The notes below the pieces were generated by a model. That model was not told where the DNA came from. It made no database searches and was given only the letters and a program-made list of their open reading frames with translations. A stretch of DNA of 64,000 nucleotides from Amycolatopsis mediterranei (GTDB lineage: Bacteria > Actinomycetota > Actinomycetes > Mycobacteriales > Pseudonocardiaceae). This document shows, in pieces, positions 35,866 through 44,931 of this stretch. Position 1 is the stretch's first letter. Every line of letters starts with the position of its first letter. The position numbers and the translations under genes were made by a program. The stretch covers positions 2,097,236 to 2,161,235 of the forward strand of contig NZ_CP100416.1 of NCBI RefSeq assembly GCF_026017845.1, written 5' to 3'.

Positions 35866-35879
35866 TAGAGGAGTCTCTA
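35866..35879. promoter_or_regulatory. Second inverted repeat before the TetR gene
   Basis: TAGAG and CTCTA around GAGT, five bases before the TetR start codon. It could be a second binding site or part of the leader. Confidence 0.4.
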
Positions 35880-35884
35880 CTCAA

Positions 35885-36526
35885 ATGGACGGCCCTGTCA
35901 AGCGCCGCTACGACACGTCGCGGCGTCAGGAGCAGGCGCGCGAGAACCGCCGCCGGATCCTCGCGGCGGCGTCGGCCCTCTTCCGGGAGAAGGGGTACGC
36001 GGGCACCGCGGTGCCCGAGGTGGCGAAGGCCGCCGGCGTCGCCGTGCAGACCGTCTACAAGGCCTTCGCCAACAAGGCGACGCTGCTCAAGGCCGTCTTC
36101 GACGTCACGGTCGCCGGCGACGACGAGGACGTGCCGATCGCCGGACGCGACTTCATCGCCGAGATCCGGGCCGAGCCGGACGCCGTGCGGAAGATCGAGC
36201 TGTACCTCGACCACCTGGTGGGCATCGCCCCCGCGGTGTCCCCGGTGCAGTTGCTGGCCCGCGACGCGGCCGCCGCCGACCCTGCGGCCGCGCAGGTGTG
36301 GGCGCAGATGCGGCAGGAGATGCTGATGGCGATGACGTACTTCTCGGCCGAGCTGCTGGAGACGGGGCAGGTCAAGCCGGGCCTGAGAGCCGGCGACGTC
36401 CGCGACATCCTGTGGACCTACCACGGCCCGGAGCAGTACGAGCTGCTCTGCCTCGAGCGCGGGTGGTCCCCGGAGCGCTACGGGAAGTTCCTGCGCGACG
36501 CGATGGTCGCGGCCGTCCTGGCCTAG
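35885..36526 (+). CDS. TetR-family regulator
   Basis: TetR/AcrR repressor (213 aa). The helix-turn-helix is AVPEVAKAAGVAVQTVYKAFANKATLL, at about residues 38-64. The start ATG 35885 gives a basic N-terminal arm (VKRRYDTSRRQEQARENRRR), typical of the family; an upstream in-frame start at 35843 would cover the operator. It probably represses itself and the divergent flavoprotein. Its TAG stop is part of the terminator stem at 36521-36564. Confidence 0.86.
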   Translation: MDGPVKRRYDTSRRQEQARENRRRILAAASALFREKGYAGTAVPEVAKAAGVAVQTVYKAFANKATLLKAVFDVTVAGDDEDVPIAGRDFIAEIRAEPDAVRKIELYLDHLVGIAPAVSPVQLLARDAAAADPAAAQVWAQMRQEMLMAMTYFSAELLETGQVKPGLRAGDVRDILWTYHGPEQYELLCLERGWSPERYGKFLRDAMVAAVLA

Positions 36527-36564
36527 GCCTAAGTGCCCCAGCGTTGGGGCACTTAGGCCTAGGC
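36521..36564. terminator. Perfect 20-bp-stem bidirectional terminator containing both stop codons
   Basis: Bases 36521-36540 pair perfectly with 36545-36564 around loop GCGT. Each arm contains GCCTAG, so the stop of the TetR gene (36524-36526) and the stop of the opposing gene (36559-36561) are mirror images inside the stem. Confidence 0.92.
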
Positions 36565-37170
36565 TGCGGTGCGGGGGCCGGTCGTGCTCGACGAGGGGGC
36601 ACCGGCCGAGCTCGAGCCGCCACCGGTCGACGATGTCGTCGTCGGGGGCGGGGTGACCGGGGTGGTCGGCGTCGTGGTCGGGGGCTTCTCCGAACTCGGG
36701 GGAGCCGACGTCGGCGGCGTGTACGGCGGCGACGAGACCGGGGGCGGGTTGCCGCCGGTGTCGATGCGTGGCGGCGGCGGGGGCGGCGCGGGCTGGGTGA
36801 CGACCGTGGTGGTCGTCTTGCCGTCCGGGCTCACGGACACGACCGTCGTCGGCACGCTCGGCGACGTGGCGCTCGACGGGGTCGGGGCTCCGCTGGAGGG
36901 GGTCGCCGGGGCGCTCGACGACGGCGTGGCCGGCAGTGTCCGCACCCCGGCCGGGACGGTGCCCTGGCCCCCGGGGCCGCCGGTCCCGCCCGCGGTGGTG
37001 GCGGGGACCGGCCCGGCGAGCTCGGCCACGGCGGCGAACGCGGTCGCGACGACCAGCCCGGCCACCCCGAGCACGACGTACCCGGTGCGGTTCGGTTTGC
37101 TGCTCTTGGGCGGCGCGGTGTCGATCCTGGTGATCCGAGAGCTCGAATCCGACCCGGCGGGGCGGGGCAT
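36559..37170 (-). CDS. Pro/Ser/Thr-rich single-pass membrane protein
   Basis: 203-aa protein. A short cytoplasmic head (residues 1-~30, basic/Ser-rich) precedes one membrane helix (GYVVLGVAGLVVATAFAAVAELAG). A ~140-residue extracellular tail follows, almost entirely Pro, Ser, Thr, Gly and Ala, with a PPPPPP run and VVSVSPDGKTTTTVV in the middle. Such tails span the cell wall and are often O-mannosylated in actinobacteria (family knowledge, not shown here). The start ATG 37170 has AAGGAG upstream; a longer frame to 37287 lacks one. No catalytic domain is seen. Confidence 0.75.
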   Translation of the reverse strand: MPRPAGSDSSSRITRIDTAPPKSSKPNRTGYVVLGVAGLVVATAFAAVAELAGPVPATTAGGTGGPGGQGTVPAGVRTLPATPSSSAPATPSSGAPTPSSATSPSVPTTVVSVSPDGKTTTTVVTQPAPPPPPPRIDTGGNPPPVSSPPYTPPTSAPPSSEKPPTTTPTTPVTPPPTTTSSTGGGSSSAGAPSSSTTGPRTAA

Positions 37171-37366
37171 ACGGGGCTCCTTGGGGAATTCGGGGAGGCG
37201 CGGTGCTGAGGTCGCGGATCGGGAGCGCTGGTGCTGATGGAGCAGTGCGCCCACGGCGGGGGAGCGACCTCGGCGGGAGATTATCACCGGCGTGCGGGTA
37301 TTCGCCCAGGTAGTGGCCTTGATCCGTTACTGTGCGCGGTCGGTTGACCCGGAAGGGAGGAACGGC

Positions 37367-37654
37367 GTGAGTGAGGAAGAAACCCACACTCGGCTGACGG
37401 CGTGGGTGCGCGGCCGGGTCCAGGGTGTCGGTTTTCGCTGGTGGACGCGCAGTCGCGCGCTGGAGCTCGGCTTGGTCGGGAGCGCGAGCAATCTGGCCGA
37501 CGGGCGTGTCGAGGTGATAGCGGAGGGTAGTCACGACCACTGTCAGCGGCTGTTGGCCGCGTTACGGTCGGGAGAATCACCCGGAAGTGTGGAGCACGTC
37601 GCCGAGCGCTGGTCCGACCCGAAAGGGGGACTCAGCGGCTTCGTCGAGCGGTAG
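37367..37654 (+). CDS. acyP: Acylphosphatase
   Basis: Small cytosolic enzyme (95 aa) hydrolysing acyl phosphates. The signature GRVQGVGFRWW contains the phosphate-binding loop and catalytic arginine, and the catalytic asparagine is in SNLADGRVEV. GTG 37367 is chosen because AAGGGAGG lies just upstream at the right spacing. In actinobacteria acyP commonly precedes smc, as here. Confidence 0.93.
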   Translation: MSEEETHTRLTAWVRGRVQGVGFRWWTRSRALELGLVGSASNLADGRVEVIAEGSHDHCQRLLAALRSGESPGSVEHVAERWSDPKGGLSGFVER

Positions 37655-37822
37655 GGCGGCGCTTGGTCCGTCCGGGGACGGTGTGGCTCATGGTGTTGCT
37701 GAGGTCGTCGCGGATGTGCTAGGCGCGCCGAGGAGGGGGCGCGTCCGGCGGTCCCCGGAGGCCCCCGGGTAGCCTGGGACGATTGAACCGCCCGTACCGG
37801 CAGCCAGAGGGGTCAGCACCCA

Positions 37823-40800
37823 GTGCACCTGAAAAGCCTGACGCTCAAGGGCTTCAAGTCCTTCGCCTCGGCCACCACGCTGCGCTTCGAGCCGGGCATC
37901 ACCTGCGTGGTCGGGCCGAACGGCTCCGGCAAGTCCAACGTGCTGGACGCGCTGCGCTGGGTCATGGGCACCCAGGGCGCCAAGGACCTGCGCGGCGGCA
38001 AGATGGAGGACGTCATCTTCGCCGGCACCGCGGGCCGCGCCCCGCTCGGCCGCGCCGAGGTCACCCTCACCATCGACAACGCCGACGGCGCGCTCCCGAT
38101 CGAGTACTCCGAGGTGTCGATCACCCGCCGGATGTTCCGCGACGGCGCGAGCGAGTACGAGATCAACGGCGACCGCTGCCGCCTGATGGACGTCCAGGAA
38201 CTGCTGTCGGACTCCGGCATCGGCCGCGAGATGCACGTCATCGTCGGCCAGGGCCAGCTCTCGGCGATCCTCGAGTCCAAGCCCGAAGAGCGCCGCGCCT
38301 TCATCGAAGAGGCCGCCGGCGTCCTCAAGCACCGCAAGCGCAAGGAACAGACCCTGCGCAAGCTGGCCAACATGCAGGGCAACCTCGACCGCCTCGGCGA
38401 CTTGACGACCGAGCTGCGCCGCCAGCTCAAGCCGCTGGGCAAGCAGGCCGAGATCGCCCGCAAGGCCCAGTCGGTCCAGTCCGAGCTGCGCGACTCCCGC
38501 CTGCGCCTGCTCGCCGACGACCTGGTCACCCAGCGCACCGCCATCGCCCGCGAAGAGGCCGACGAGAAGTCCGCCCGCCAGCGCCGCGCCGAGGTCGAGC
38601 AGCACCTCGAGATCGTCTCGGCCGAGGAAACCGAGCTGGAAGCCTCGCTCGCCGAGGACGCGCCGCTGCTGCAGGCCGCCCAGGAAACCTGGTACAAGCT
38701 GTCGGCGCTGGCCGAGCGCCTCCGCGGCACCGTCCGGCTGGCGATCGAGCGCCAGCGGCACCTGTCGGCCGACGTCTCGACGTCGACCGGCGGCCGCGAC
38801 CCCGAAGAGCTCCTCGAAGAGGCCGAGCGCGTCGCCGAGCAGGAGGAAGAGCTCAACGAGGCCGTCATGGAGGCCCGCGAGCTGCTCGCCCAGACGATTC
38901 TGCGCCGCGAAGACCTCGAACAGCGCGTCCAGGCCGCCGAGCGCGCGCACTGGGCCGCCGTCCGCGCCATCGCCGACCGCCGCGAAGGCATGGCCAAGCT
39001 CACCGGCCAGGTCGAGGCGCTGCGCAGCAAGAACGGCGCCACCTCCGACGAGATCGACCGCCTCAGCGTCTCCCTCGAAGAGGCCGCCGAGCGCGCCGAG
39101 ATCGCCGTCGAAGAACTCGAGATGGCGAAGGCCGAGGGTGGCGTCGAGGAGTCCGACGACGCCGGCCTGATGGATCGCCACGACCGCGCGGTCGAGGCCA
39201 ACAACGCGGCCAAGGCGCGTGTCGAAGAGCTGGTCAAGGCCGAGCGCGCGGCCGAGCGGGAAATCGCGTCGGAGAAGGCGCGCGTCGAGGCGCTGTCGAT
39301 GGGCCTGCGGCGCAAGGACGGCGCGGGTGCGCTGCTCGGCGCGTCCCACGAACTGCCGGGCCTGCTCGGCTCGGTCGCCGCGTTGCTCACCGTCGAGCCC
39401 GGCTACGAGGTCGCGCTGGCCGCGGCGCTCGGCCCGGTGGCCGACGCCGTCGCCGTGACCGGCGGCGAAGACGCCCTGCGTGCGCTGAAGTACCTGAAGG
39501 AAACGGACTCCGGCCGCGCGGGCATCCTGCTCGGCGGCCTCGAATCCACCGTGGACACCTATTCGTGGCCGTCGCTGCCGGAAGGCGCGCGCTGGGCCCG
39601 CGAGGTCGTCACCGCGCCGCCGCAGCTGCGGCCCGCCGTCGAGCAGGCCCTCGACAAGCTGGCTCTGGTCCGCGACCTCGACGCCGCCCGCCACCTGGTG
39701 GCGGTGCACCCGGACGTCCGCGCGGTCACCGCCGAGGGTGACGTCTTCGGTGCCCGCTGGGCGATCGGCGGCTCCGGCAAGCGCGAGAGCGTGATCGAGG
39801 TCCAGGCCGCCGTCGACGAGGCGGGGGAGCGGCTCCGGCTGGCCGAGCGCTCGCTGGAGCGGTACGCGGCCGAGCTGGAAGGCGCCCGCGCCGAGCAGCA
39901 GGCGCGTCGCGAAGAGGTTTCCCAGGCCAAGGACGCCCTCGGCGAGGCGAAGGTCCGCAAGGCGCGCTCGTCGGAGCGGCTCAACCGGATGCAGCAGGCC
40001 GCCCGCCAGGCGCAGGCCGAGGTCGAGCGGCTGTCCGGCCAGCGCGCGAAGGTCGAGCAGAGCCGCGTCCAGGCCCTCGCCCAGCTCGCCGAGCTGGAGG
40101 AGCGGCTCGCCGCCGTCGCCGAGCAGCCCGTCGAAGACGACCCGGACACCGCCGAACGCGATCAGGCCGTCGAAGAGCTGGCCGTCGTGCGGCAGGAGGA
40201 GATGGAAGCGCGGCTCGCGCAGCGCACCTCCGAAGAGCGCGCCCGCAGCATCGCGGGCAAGGCCGAAGGCCTCCGCCGGGCCGCGCACGCCGAGCAGCAG
40301 GCCCGCGAGCGCGCCGAGCGCGCCGCCGCGGCCCGCAAGCGCGGCGCCGGGATCGCCAACGCCGTCGTCGACGCCGGCGAGCTCGCGCTGGAGCGCATCG
40401 AGCACTCGGTGCAGCGCGCGGCGACCGAACGCGACCAGGTCCAGGCCCGCCGCCAGAGCCGCGAGCAGGCGCTGACCGGCGTCCGCGCCAAGGTCCGCGA
40501 ACTCACCGGCGAACTGGAGAAGCTGACCGACGCCGTGCACCGCGACGAGGTGCTGCGCGCCGAGCAGCGGCTGCGGCTGGAGACCCTGGAAGCCAAGATC
40601 GCCGAGGACTTCGGCATGGGCCTCGAGGACCTCGTCCGCGAGTACGGCCCGGACGTCCCGGTGCCGCCGAGCGCGGGCGAGATGGCCGAGTACGAGGCGG
40701 CCAAGGATCGCGGCGAGGACGTCACCCCGCCGCCGCCGATGCCCTACGACCGCGACACCCAGACCCGCCGCGCCAGGCGCGCCGAGAAGGACCTGTCGTT

Positions 40801-41425
40801 GCTGGGCAAGGTGAACCCGCTCGCGCTCGAGGAGTTCGCGGCGCTGGAGGAGCGGTACAAGTTCCTCTCCACGCAGCTGGAAGACCTCAAGGACACCCGC
40901 AAGGACCTCGAAGCCGTCATCAAGCAGGTCGACGAAAAGATCCTCGAGGTCTTCGCCGGCGCCTACGCCGACGTGGCCCGCGAGTTCGAGACCGTGTTCA
41001 GCGTGCTCTTCCCGGGCGGCGAGGGCCGGATGGTCCTCACCGAGCCGGACGACCTGCTGGCCACCGGCGTCGACGTCGAAGCGCGTCCGCCGGGCAAGAA
41101 GGTCAAGCGGCTGTCGCTGCTGTCCGGTGGCGAGAAGTCGCTGGTCGCGGTGGGCATGCTGGTCGCGATCTTCCGCGCCCGGCCGTCACCCTTCTACGTC
41201 ATGGACGAGGTCGAGGCGGCGCTCGACGACACCAACATGCGCCGGCTGATCGGGCTGCTGGAGCAGCTGCGCGACTCGTCGCAGCTGATCATCATCACCC
41301 ACCAGAAGCCGACGATGGAGATCGCCGACGCTCTCTACGGCGTGAGCATGCAGGGCGACGGCATCACCAAGGTGATCTCGCAGCGCCTGCGCACGGCCGA
41401 CGACGAACCGGTCGCGGTCGGCTAG
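37823..41425 (+). CDS. smc: SMC chromosome-segregation ATPase
   Basis: Structural-maintenance-of-chromosomes protein (1200 aa), the core of bacterial condensin. Walker A is GPNGSGKS at residues 31-38. Long coiled coils flank a hinge domain around residues 500-670 (LLGSVAALLTVEPGYEVALAAALGPVADAV). The ABC signature LSGGEKS is at about residue 1100 and Walker B/D-loop FYVMDEVEAALDD soon after. GTG start. The coding strand is very rich in Glu/Arg/Ala codons, which makes the antisense strand falsely open. Confidence 0.97.
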   Translation: MHLKSLTLKGFKSFASATTLRFEPGITCVVGPNGSGKSNVLDALRWVMGTQGAKDLRGGKMEDVIFAGTAGRAPLGRAEVTLTIDNADGALPIEYSEVSITRRMFRDGASEYEINGDRCRLMDVQELLSDSGIGREMHVIVGQGQLSAILESKPEERRAFIEEAAGVLKHRKRKEQTLRKLANMQGNLDRLGDLTTELRRQLKPLGKQAEIARKAQSVQSELRDSRLRLLADDLVTQRTAIAREEADEKSARQRRAEVEQHLEIVSAEETELEASLAEDAPLLQAAQETWYKLSALAERLRGTVRLAIERQRHLSADVSTSTGGRDPEELLEEAERVAEQEEELNEAVMEARELLAQTILRREDLEQRVQAAERAHWAAVRAIADRREGMAKLTGQVEALRSKNGATSDEIDRLSVSLEEAAERAEIAVEELEMAKAEGGVEESDDAGLMDRHDRAVEANNAAKARVEELVKAERAAEREIASEKARVEALSMGLRRKDGAGALLGASHELPGLLGSVAALLTVEPGYEVALAAALGPVADAVAVTGGEDALRALKYLKETDSGRAGILLGGLESTVDTYSWPSLPEGARWAREVVTAPPQLRPAVEQALDKLALVRDLDAARHLVAVHPDVRAVTAEGDVFGARWAIGGSGKRESVIEVQAAVDEAGERLRLAERSLERYAAELEGARAEQQARREEVSQAKDALGEAKVRKARSSERLNRMQQAARQAQAEVERLSGQRAKVEQSRVQALAQLAELEERLAAVAEQPVEDDPDTAERDQAVEELAVVRQEEMEARLAQRTSEERARSIAGKAEGLRRAAHAEQQARERAERAAAARKRGAGIANAVVDAGELALERIEHSVQRAATERDQVQARRQSREQALTGVRAKVRELTGELEKLTDAVHRDEVLRAEQRLRLETLEAKIAEDFGMGLEDLVREYGPDVPVPPSAGEMAEYEAAKDRGEDVTPPPPMPYDRDTQTRRARRAEKDLSLLGKVNPLALEEFAALEERYKFLSTQLEDLKDTRKDLEAVIKQVDEKILEVFAGAYADVAREFETVFSVLFPGGEGRMVLTEPDDLLATGVDVEARPPGKKVKRLSLLSGGEKSLVAVGMLVAIFRARPSPFYVMDEVEAALDDTNMRRLIGLLEQLRDSSQLIIITHQKPTMEIADALYGVSMQGDGITKVISQRLRTADDEPVAVG

Positions 41426-41451
41426 CTCGCCCTTCAAACCGCGGCAGAGAG

Positions 41452-41487
41452 CCCCTGTGGCGTCCAGCGCACCGGACGCCACAGGGG
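41452..41487. terminator. Bidirectional terminator after smc
   Basis: Perfect 14-base arms (41452-41465 and 41474-41487, CCCCTGTGGCGTCC and its complement) around an 8-base loop. It lies between the convergent smc and DUF3455-type gene. Confidence 0.85.
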
Positions 41488-41500
41488 ACGGGCTCGCTTT

Positions 41501-42001
41501 CTACTCCGCGACCCAGAAGGCGTAGTCGGCCGAGTAGCGGACCGCGGTCTGGGCGCCATCGGTGCAGGTCCCCGCCGGGGCCACGCCGCCGCGGGTGTTC
41601 AAGCGCTGGACGTAGGTCACCTTGCTGAAGATGCCGTCGCCGGTGTTCAGGTTCGCCTTGAGCAGCAGTTCCGGGATCGCGCCTTCCCGCGGGGCGTTCG
41701 CCGCGGCCGCCGCGCCGACCGTGCTTCCGTCCACAATGGACGTCCACACCGGGCCCTTGCTGTGCAGCGCCACCGGCTTCCCGTGCCGCGACAGCACCGC
41801 TGCCGGCTGGATCAGGGCCCACGCGCCGTTCGTGCAGCCGTAAATCTGTACGCCTTCGGCTGGGTAAGTGGCCAGTGCCCGGTTGCCCGCCGGCACCTTG
41901 ATCGCGTCCGGCACCGTCGAGTGCGCCGGGGTGGCCGAAGCCGTCGCCGCGCCGCCGAGCACCAGGGCGCCGACCGCGAGCGCCACCGTCATCCGCTTCA
42001 T
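41501..42001 (-). CDS. Secreted DUF3455-type protein
   Basis: 166-aa exported protein with a Sec signal (MKRMTVALAVGALVLGGAATASATPA). The mature part has the DUF3455 pattern VPDAIKVPAGN, EGVQIYGC, HSKGPVWTSIVDGSTV, and a final region with TYVQRLNTRGGVAP and ADYAFWVAE. The two conserved cysteines (YGCTNG and GTCTDG) could form a disulfide. Function is unknown. It is probably a single-gene transcript, as the next gene upstream is a separate operon and terminators flank it. Confidence 0.8.
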   Translation of the reverse strand: MKRMTVALAVGALVLGGAATASATPAHSTVPDAIKVPAGNRALATYPAEGVQIYGCTNGAWALIQPAAVLSRHGKPVALHSKGPVWTSIVDGSTVGAAAAANAPREGAIPELLLKANLNTGDGIFSKVTYVQRLNTRGGVAPAGTCTDGAQTAVRYSADYAFWVAE

Positions 42002-42087
42002 GGAATCCACCTTCGAAATCCTCCCGCCGCTTCTCGGCGGGCTCCCGCAATTCGACACGGGCGCCCGCCGGAAACGGTTCAGAAGGA

Positions 42088-43653
42088 TCAGGCGGCGGTC
42101 ACTTCCGCGGTCTCTCCGGCGGCTTCGGCTTCGGCCGCCTTCGGGTCCGGCGTCCGGTGGCGCAGCGACAGCAGACCGCCCACGACCAGCGTGATCACCA
42201 CGCCCATCAGCGTGTACCACGGGTAGGCGAGCGCCACCTTGTCCCCGGCCGCCTTGCTGAAGTCGACGCCGATCAGGCCGCCGGTCTTCGCGCTGAACTT
42301 CACCCCGAGGATGACGAACGCCATCACCACCACGGTGACCACGAACGCGATGATCGCGTCCACCTGCCGGGCCTTCTTGATCAGCAGGCCCAGCAGGAAC
42401 GATCCCAGCAGCGCGCCGTAGGTGTACCCGGTGATGGCCAGGCCGAGCTCGATCACCGAGTTCTTCGTGGTGGAGAACAGCGATGCGAACACCGCGAACA
42501 CGACGGCCCAGATCAGCGTCCACATGCGACCGTGCCGCAGCAGCTTCGAGTCCTCCGGCGAGCGCTTGGTGAACCGCTGGTAGAGGTCGGCCACGGTGGA
42601 CGTCGACAGCGCGTTGAGGGCCGAGGCGAGCGCCCCCATGGTCGAGGCGAGCACTCCGGCGATGAGCAGGCCCGACACGCCGGCCGGCAGGTCGTCGATG
42701 ATGAACCGCGAGAACACGTCGTCCGGGCTCTGCAACCCCAGCTGCGCCACGGACTTCCGGCCGTTGAACACCCACAGCATGGCCCCGACCAGCAGGAACA
42801 GCGCGAACTGGATCGTGACGATGATCCCGCTGCCGATGAGCGCCTTCTGGCCGTCGCGCAGGCTGCGCGTGGCCAGCAGCCGCTGCGCGATCAGCTGGTC
42901 GGCGCCGTGCGACGCCATCGAAAGCGCCGCGCCGCCGAGCACCGCCGTCACGAACGCGTACGGGCTGGTCAGCAGGTTCTTCGAGAAGTCGACGAGCGCG
43001 AACTTGCCGTCCGCGGACGCCTGCGAGACCCAGTCGGCCGGCAGCTTGTTGAGCAGCACGATCGCGGCCACCGCGGCGCCGCCCAGGTACAGCGACAGCT
43101 GGATGACGTCGACCCAGACGACGGCCTTGATCCCGCCGATGTAGGCGTAGACCAGCGTCAGGGCGGTGAGGATCACGACGATCACCCAGTAGTCCAGGTG
43201 GACGCCGTAGTGCGCGAGGATCACCTTGATCGGGATCGCGCCGGCGAACAGGCGCACGCCTTCGGCGAGCAGCCGGGTGACCACGAACGTCACCGACGCG
43301 GTGCCTTGCAGCCCGGAGCCGAACCGCTTCCCGAGGAACGCGTACGCGCTCACGAGGTTGCCCCGGAAGTACCGCGGCAGCAGGACGAACGCGGCGATCG
43401 TCCGGCCGATGATGTAGCCGAAAGCCAGCTGCAGGAACAGGAAGGCGTTGCCGAAGACCAGCCCGGGCGTGCTGATCACGGTGAGCGTCGAGGTCTCCGT
43501 GGCCACCACGGACAGCATCACCGCACCCCACGGGAGGCTGCGCTCGCCGACGAAGTAGTCGGCCGCCGACCGTTGTCTCCGGCCGACGAGCACGCCGATC
43601 AGCGGCATCGCCGCCAGGTAGATCACGATGATGGCGAGGTCAACACCGCGCAT
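42088..43653 (-). CDS. Sodium:solute symporter (SSS family)
   Basis: Na+-coupled symporter (521 aa) with about 13 membrane helices. Family segments include SAADYFVGERSLPW in the first loop, VATETSTLTVISTPG, and AGVLASTMGALASALNALST, which carries the Na2-site residues. It lies 15 bases downstream of anmK on the same strand, so the two form an operon. A cell-wall-derived amino sugar or related sugar is the plausible substrate. The C-terminus is an acidic Ala/Glu tail. Confidence 0.9.
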   Translation of the reverse strand: MRGVDLAIIVIYLAAMPLIGVLVGRRQRSAADYFVGERSLPWGAVMLSVVATETSTLTVISTPGLVFGNAFLFLQLAFGYIIGRTIAAFVLLPRYFRGNLVSAYAFLGKRFGSGLQGTASVTFVVTRLLAEGVRLFAGAIPIKVILAHYGVHLDYWVIVVILTALTLVYAYIGGIKAVVWVDVIQLSLYLGGAAVAAIVLLNKLPADWVSQASADGKFALVDFSKNLLTSPYAFVTAVLGGAALSMASHGADQLIAQRLLATRSLRDGQKALIGSGIIVTIQFALFLLVGAMLWVFNGRKSVAQLGLQSPDDVFSRFIIDDLPAGVSGLLIAGVLASTMGALASALNALSTSTVADLYQRFTKRSPEDSKLLRHGRMWTLIWAVVFAVFASLFSTTKNSVIELGLAITGYTYGALLGSFLLGLLIKKARQVDAIIAFVVTVVVMAFVILGVKFSAKTGGLIGVDFSKAAGDKVALAYPWYTLMGVVITLVVGGLLSLRHRTPDPKAAEAEAAGETAEVTAA

Positions 43654-43668
43654 GGATCACTCCTACCG

Positions 43669-44931
43669 TCATCCGGCCTTCTCCGCGACTCGCAACCGTG
43701 TCACGGCGCCCCCCAGCGGGGCGGGAAGGATCAAGGGGCCACGGCCCGGGACCAACACGCCGAGCACGCGTGGCCCGCGGGCACCGGTCGCCGACGGCAC
43801 CGTACCGGGCACGCCGCACCAGGTGAGCCAGCCCAGCAACGCGGCGAGGTACGCCTCCTTGCCCGCACCGGGCAGGCCGAGGTCGTCGCTGGTCTTGAGC
43901 AGCGCCGTGGACAGGTTCCGGGTCAGCGCCGTCATCAGCGCCGGGTTCGCGACGCCGCCGCCGGAGGCGATGACGGTCGTGACGCCGTGGCGGCGGCACT
44001 GGTCTGCCACGGTGACGGCGGTCAGCTCGGTCAGCGTCGCGAGCAGGTCCCCGGAGTCGACCGGGTCCAAGCCCGCCAGCGCGGTGTCGAGGTAGTCCGC
44101 GTTGAAGTGCTCCTTGCCGGTGGACTTCGGCGGCGCGGCGGCGAAGTACGGGTCGGCGAGCAGCCGGAGGAGCAGGTCGGAGCGCACCGACCCGCCGAGG
44201 GCGAGCCGGCCGTCGACGTCGCTGCGCTGCCCGGTGACGCGGTGGGCCGCGACGTCGAGCAGGGCGTTGGCGGGTCCGGTGTCGTAGGCGATCAGCGGCG
44301 CGTCCTCGGCAACCACAGTGATGTTCGCGATACCGCCGAGGTTCAGCGCGGCGACCGGCCGGCCGGTGTCCTCGGCGAGGCCGCGCAGCCACAGCTGGTC
44401 GAGCGTGCTCGCCAGGGGTGCGCCGTGGCCGCCCGCGGCGACGTCGCGCGCCCGCAGGTCGGCGCACACCGGCAGCCCGGTGCGTTCGGCGATCCAGGCG
44501 GGCTGGCCGAGCTGGAGGGTGCCGCGGACGTGGCCGCCGGAGACCCAGTGGAACACCGTCTGGCCCAGCGACGCGACCAGGTCCGCGCGGCCGCCGGCCA
44601 GTTCCGCGACGCCGCGCCCGGCCGCATCGGCGAACGCCTGGCCGACGCCGGTGTCCAGCCGCGTCAGCTCGCCGGCGGTGCACGGGTTCGGCGGCAACGC
44701 CGCGAGCAGGCCGTCACGCAGCGGCTCGGGGTAGGGGACGTCGAGCTCGCCCAGCGGCGTCAGCACGACCGTGCCGTCTTCGGCGTGCAGGCCGGCGGCG
44801 GCCACGTCGATCCCGTCGATCGACGTGCCCGAAATCAGGCCGATCACCCGGAAGGCGTGGCCACCCTTCTTCGGGGGGTCCGGGTGGCGGAGCCCCCGGC
44901 TCGGGGCGAAGCCCCGGAAGACACTGCTCAT
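43669..44931 (-). CDS. anmK: AnmK: anhydro-N-acetylmuramic acid kinase
   Basis: Recycles 1,6-anhydro-MurNAc from peptidoglycan turnover by ring-opening phosphorylation. Family motifs: VIGLISGTSIDGID (ATP and catalytic Asp), SLGQTVFHW, ALNLGGIANIT and VIASGGGVANP. From ATG 44931 the protein is 420 aa, but the first ~28 residues come from a REP-like repeat and a spacer. From GTG 44847, directly before VIGLISGTS, it is 392 aa, close to the usual length. Which start is used is unclear, and neither has a good ribosome site. Co-transcribed with the downstream symporter. Confidence 0.9.
   Translation of the reverse strand: MSSVFRGFAPSRGLRHPDPPKKGGHAFRVIGLISGTSIDGIDVAAAGLHAEDGTVVLTPLGELDVPYPEPLRDGLLAALPPNPCTAGELTRLDTGVGQAFADAAGRGVAELAGGRADLVASLGQTVFHWVSGGHVRGTLQLGQPAWIAERTGLPVCADLRARDVAAGGHGAPLASTLDQLWLRGLAEDTGRPVAALNLGGIANITVVAEDAPLIAYDTGPANALLDVAAHRVTGQRSDVDGRLALGGSVRSDLLLRLLADPYFAAAPPKSTGKEHFNADYLDTALAGLDPVDSGDLLATLTELTAVTVADQCRRHGVTTVIASGGGVANPALMTALTRNLSTALLKTSDDLGLPGAGKEAYLAALLGWLTWCGVPGTVPSATGARGPRVLGVLVPGRGPLILPAPLGGAVTRLRVAEKAG
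44873..44915. repeat. REP-like GC palindrome at the 5' end of anmK
   Basis: Plus-strand GGGGGGTCCGGGTGGCGGAG followed by a second hairpin with arms CGGGGC/GCCCCG around GAA. Same arrangement as the minus-strand element at 15763-15807. It lies antisense to anmK and overlaps its longest reading frame. Confidence 0.65.

Noticed and set aside
37688..40540. 950-codon minus-strand frame across smc
   Set aside because: The coiled-coil codons of smc make the antisense strand open. The translation is repetitive and matches nothing.
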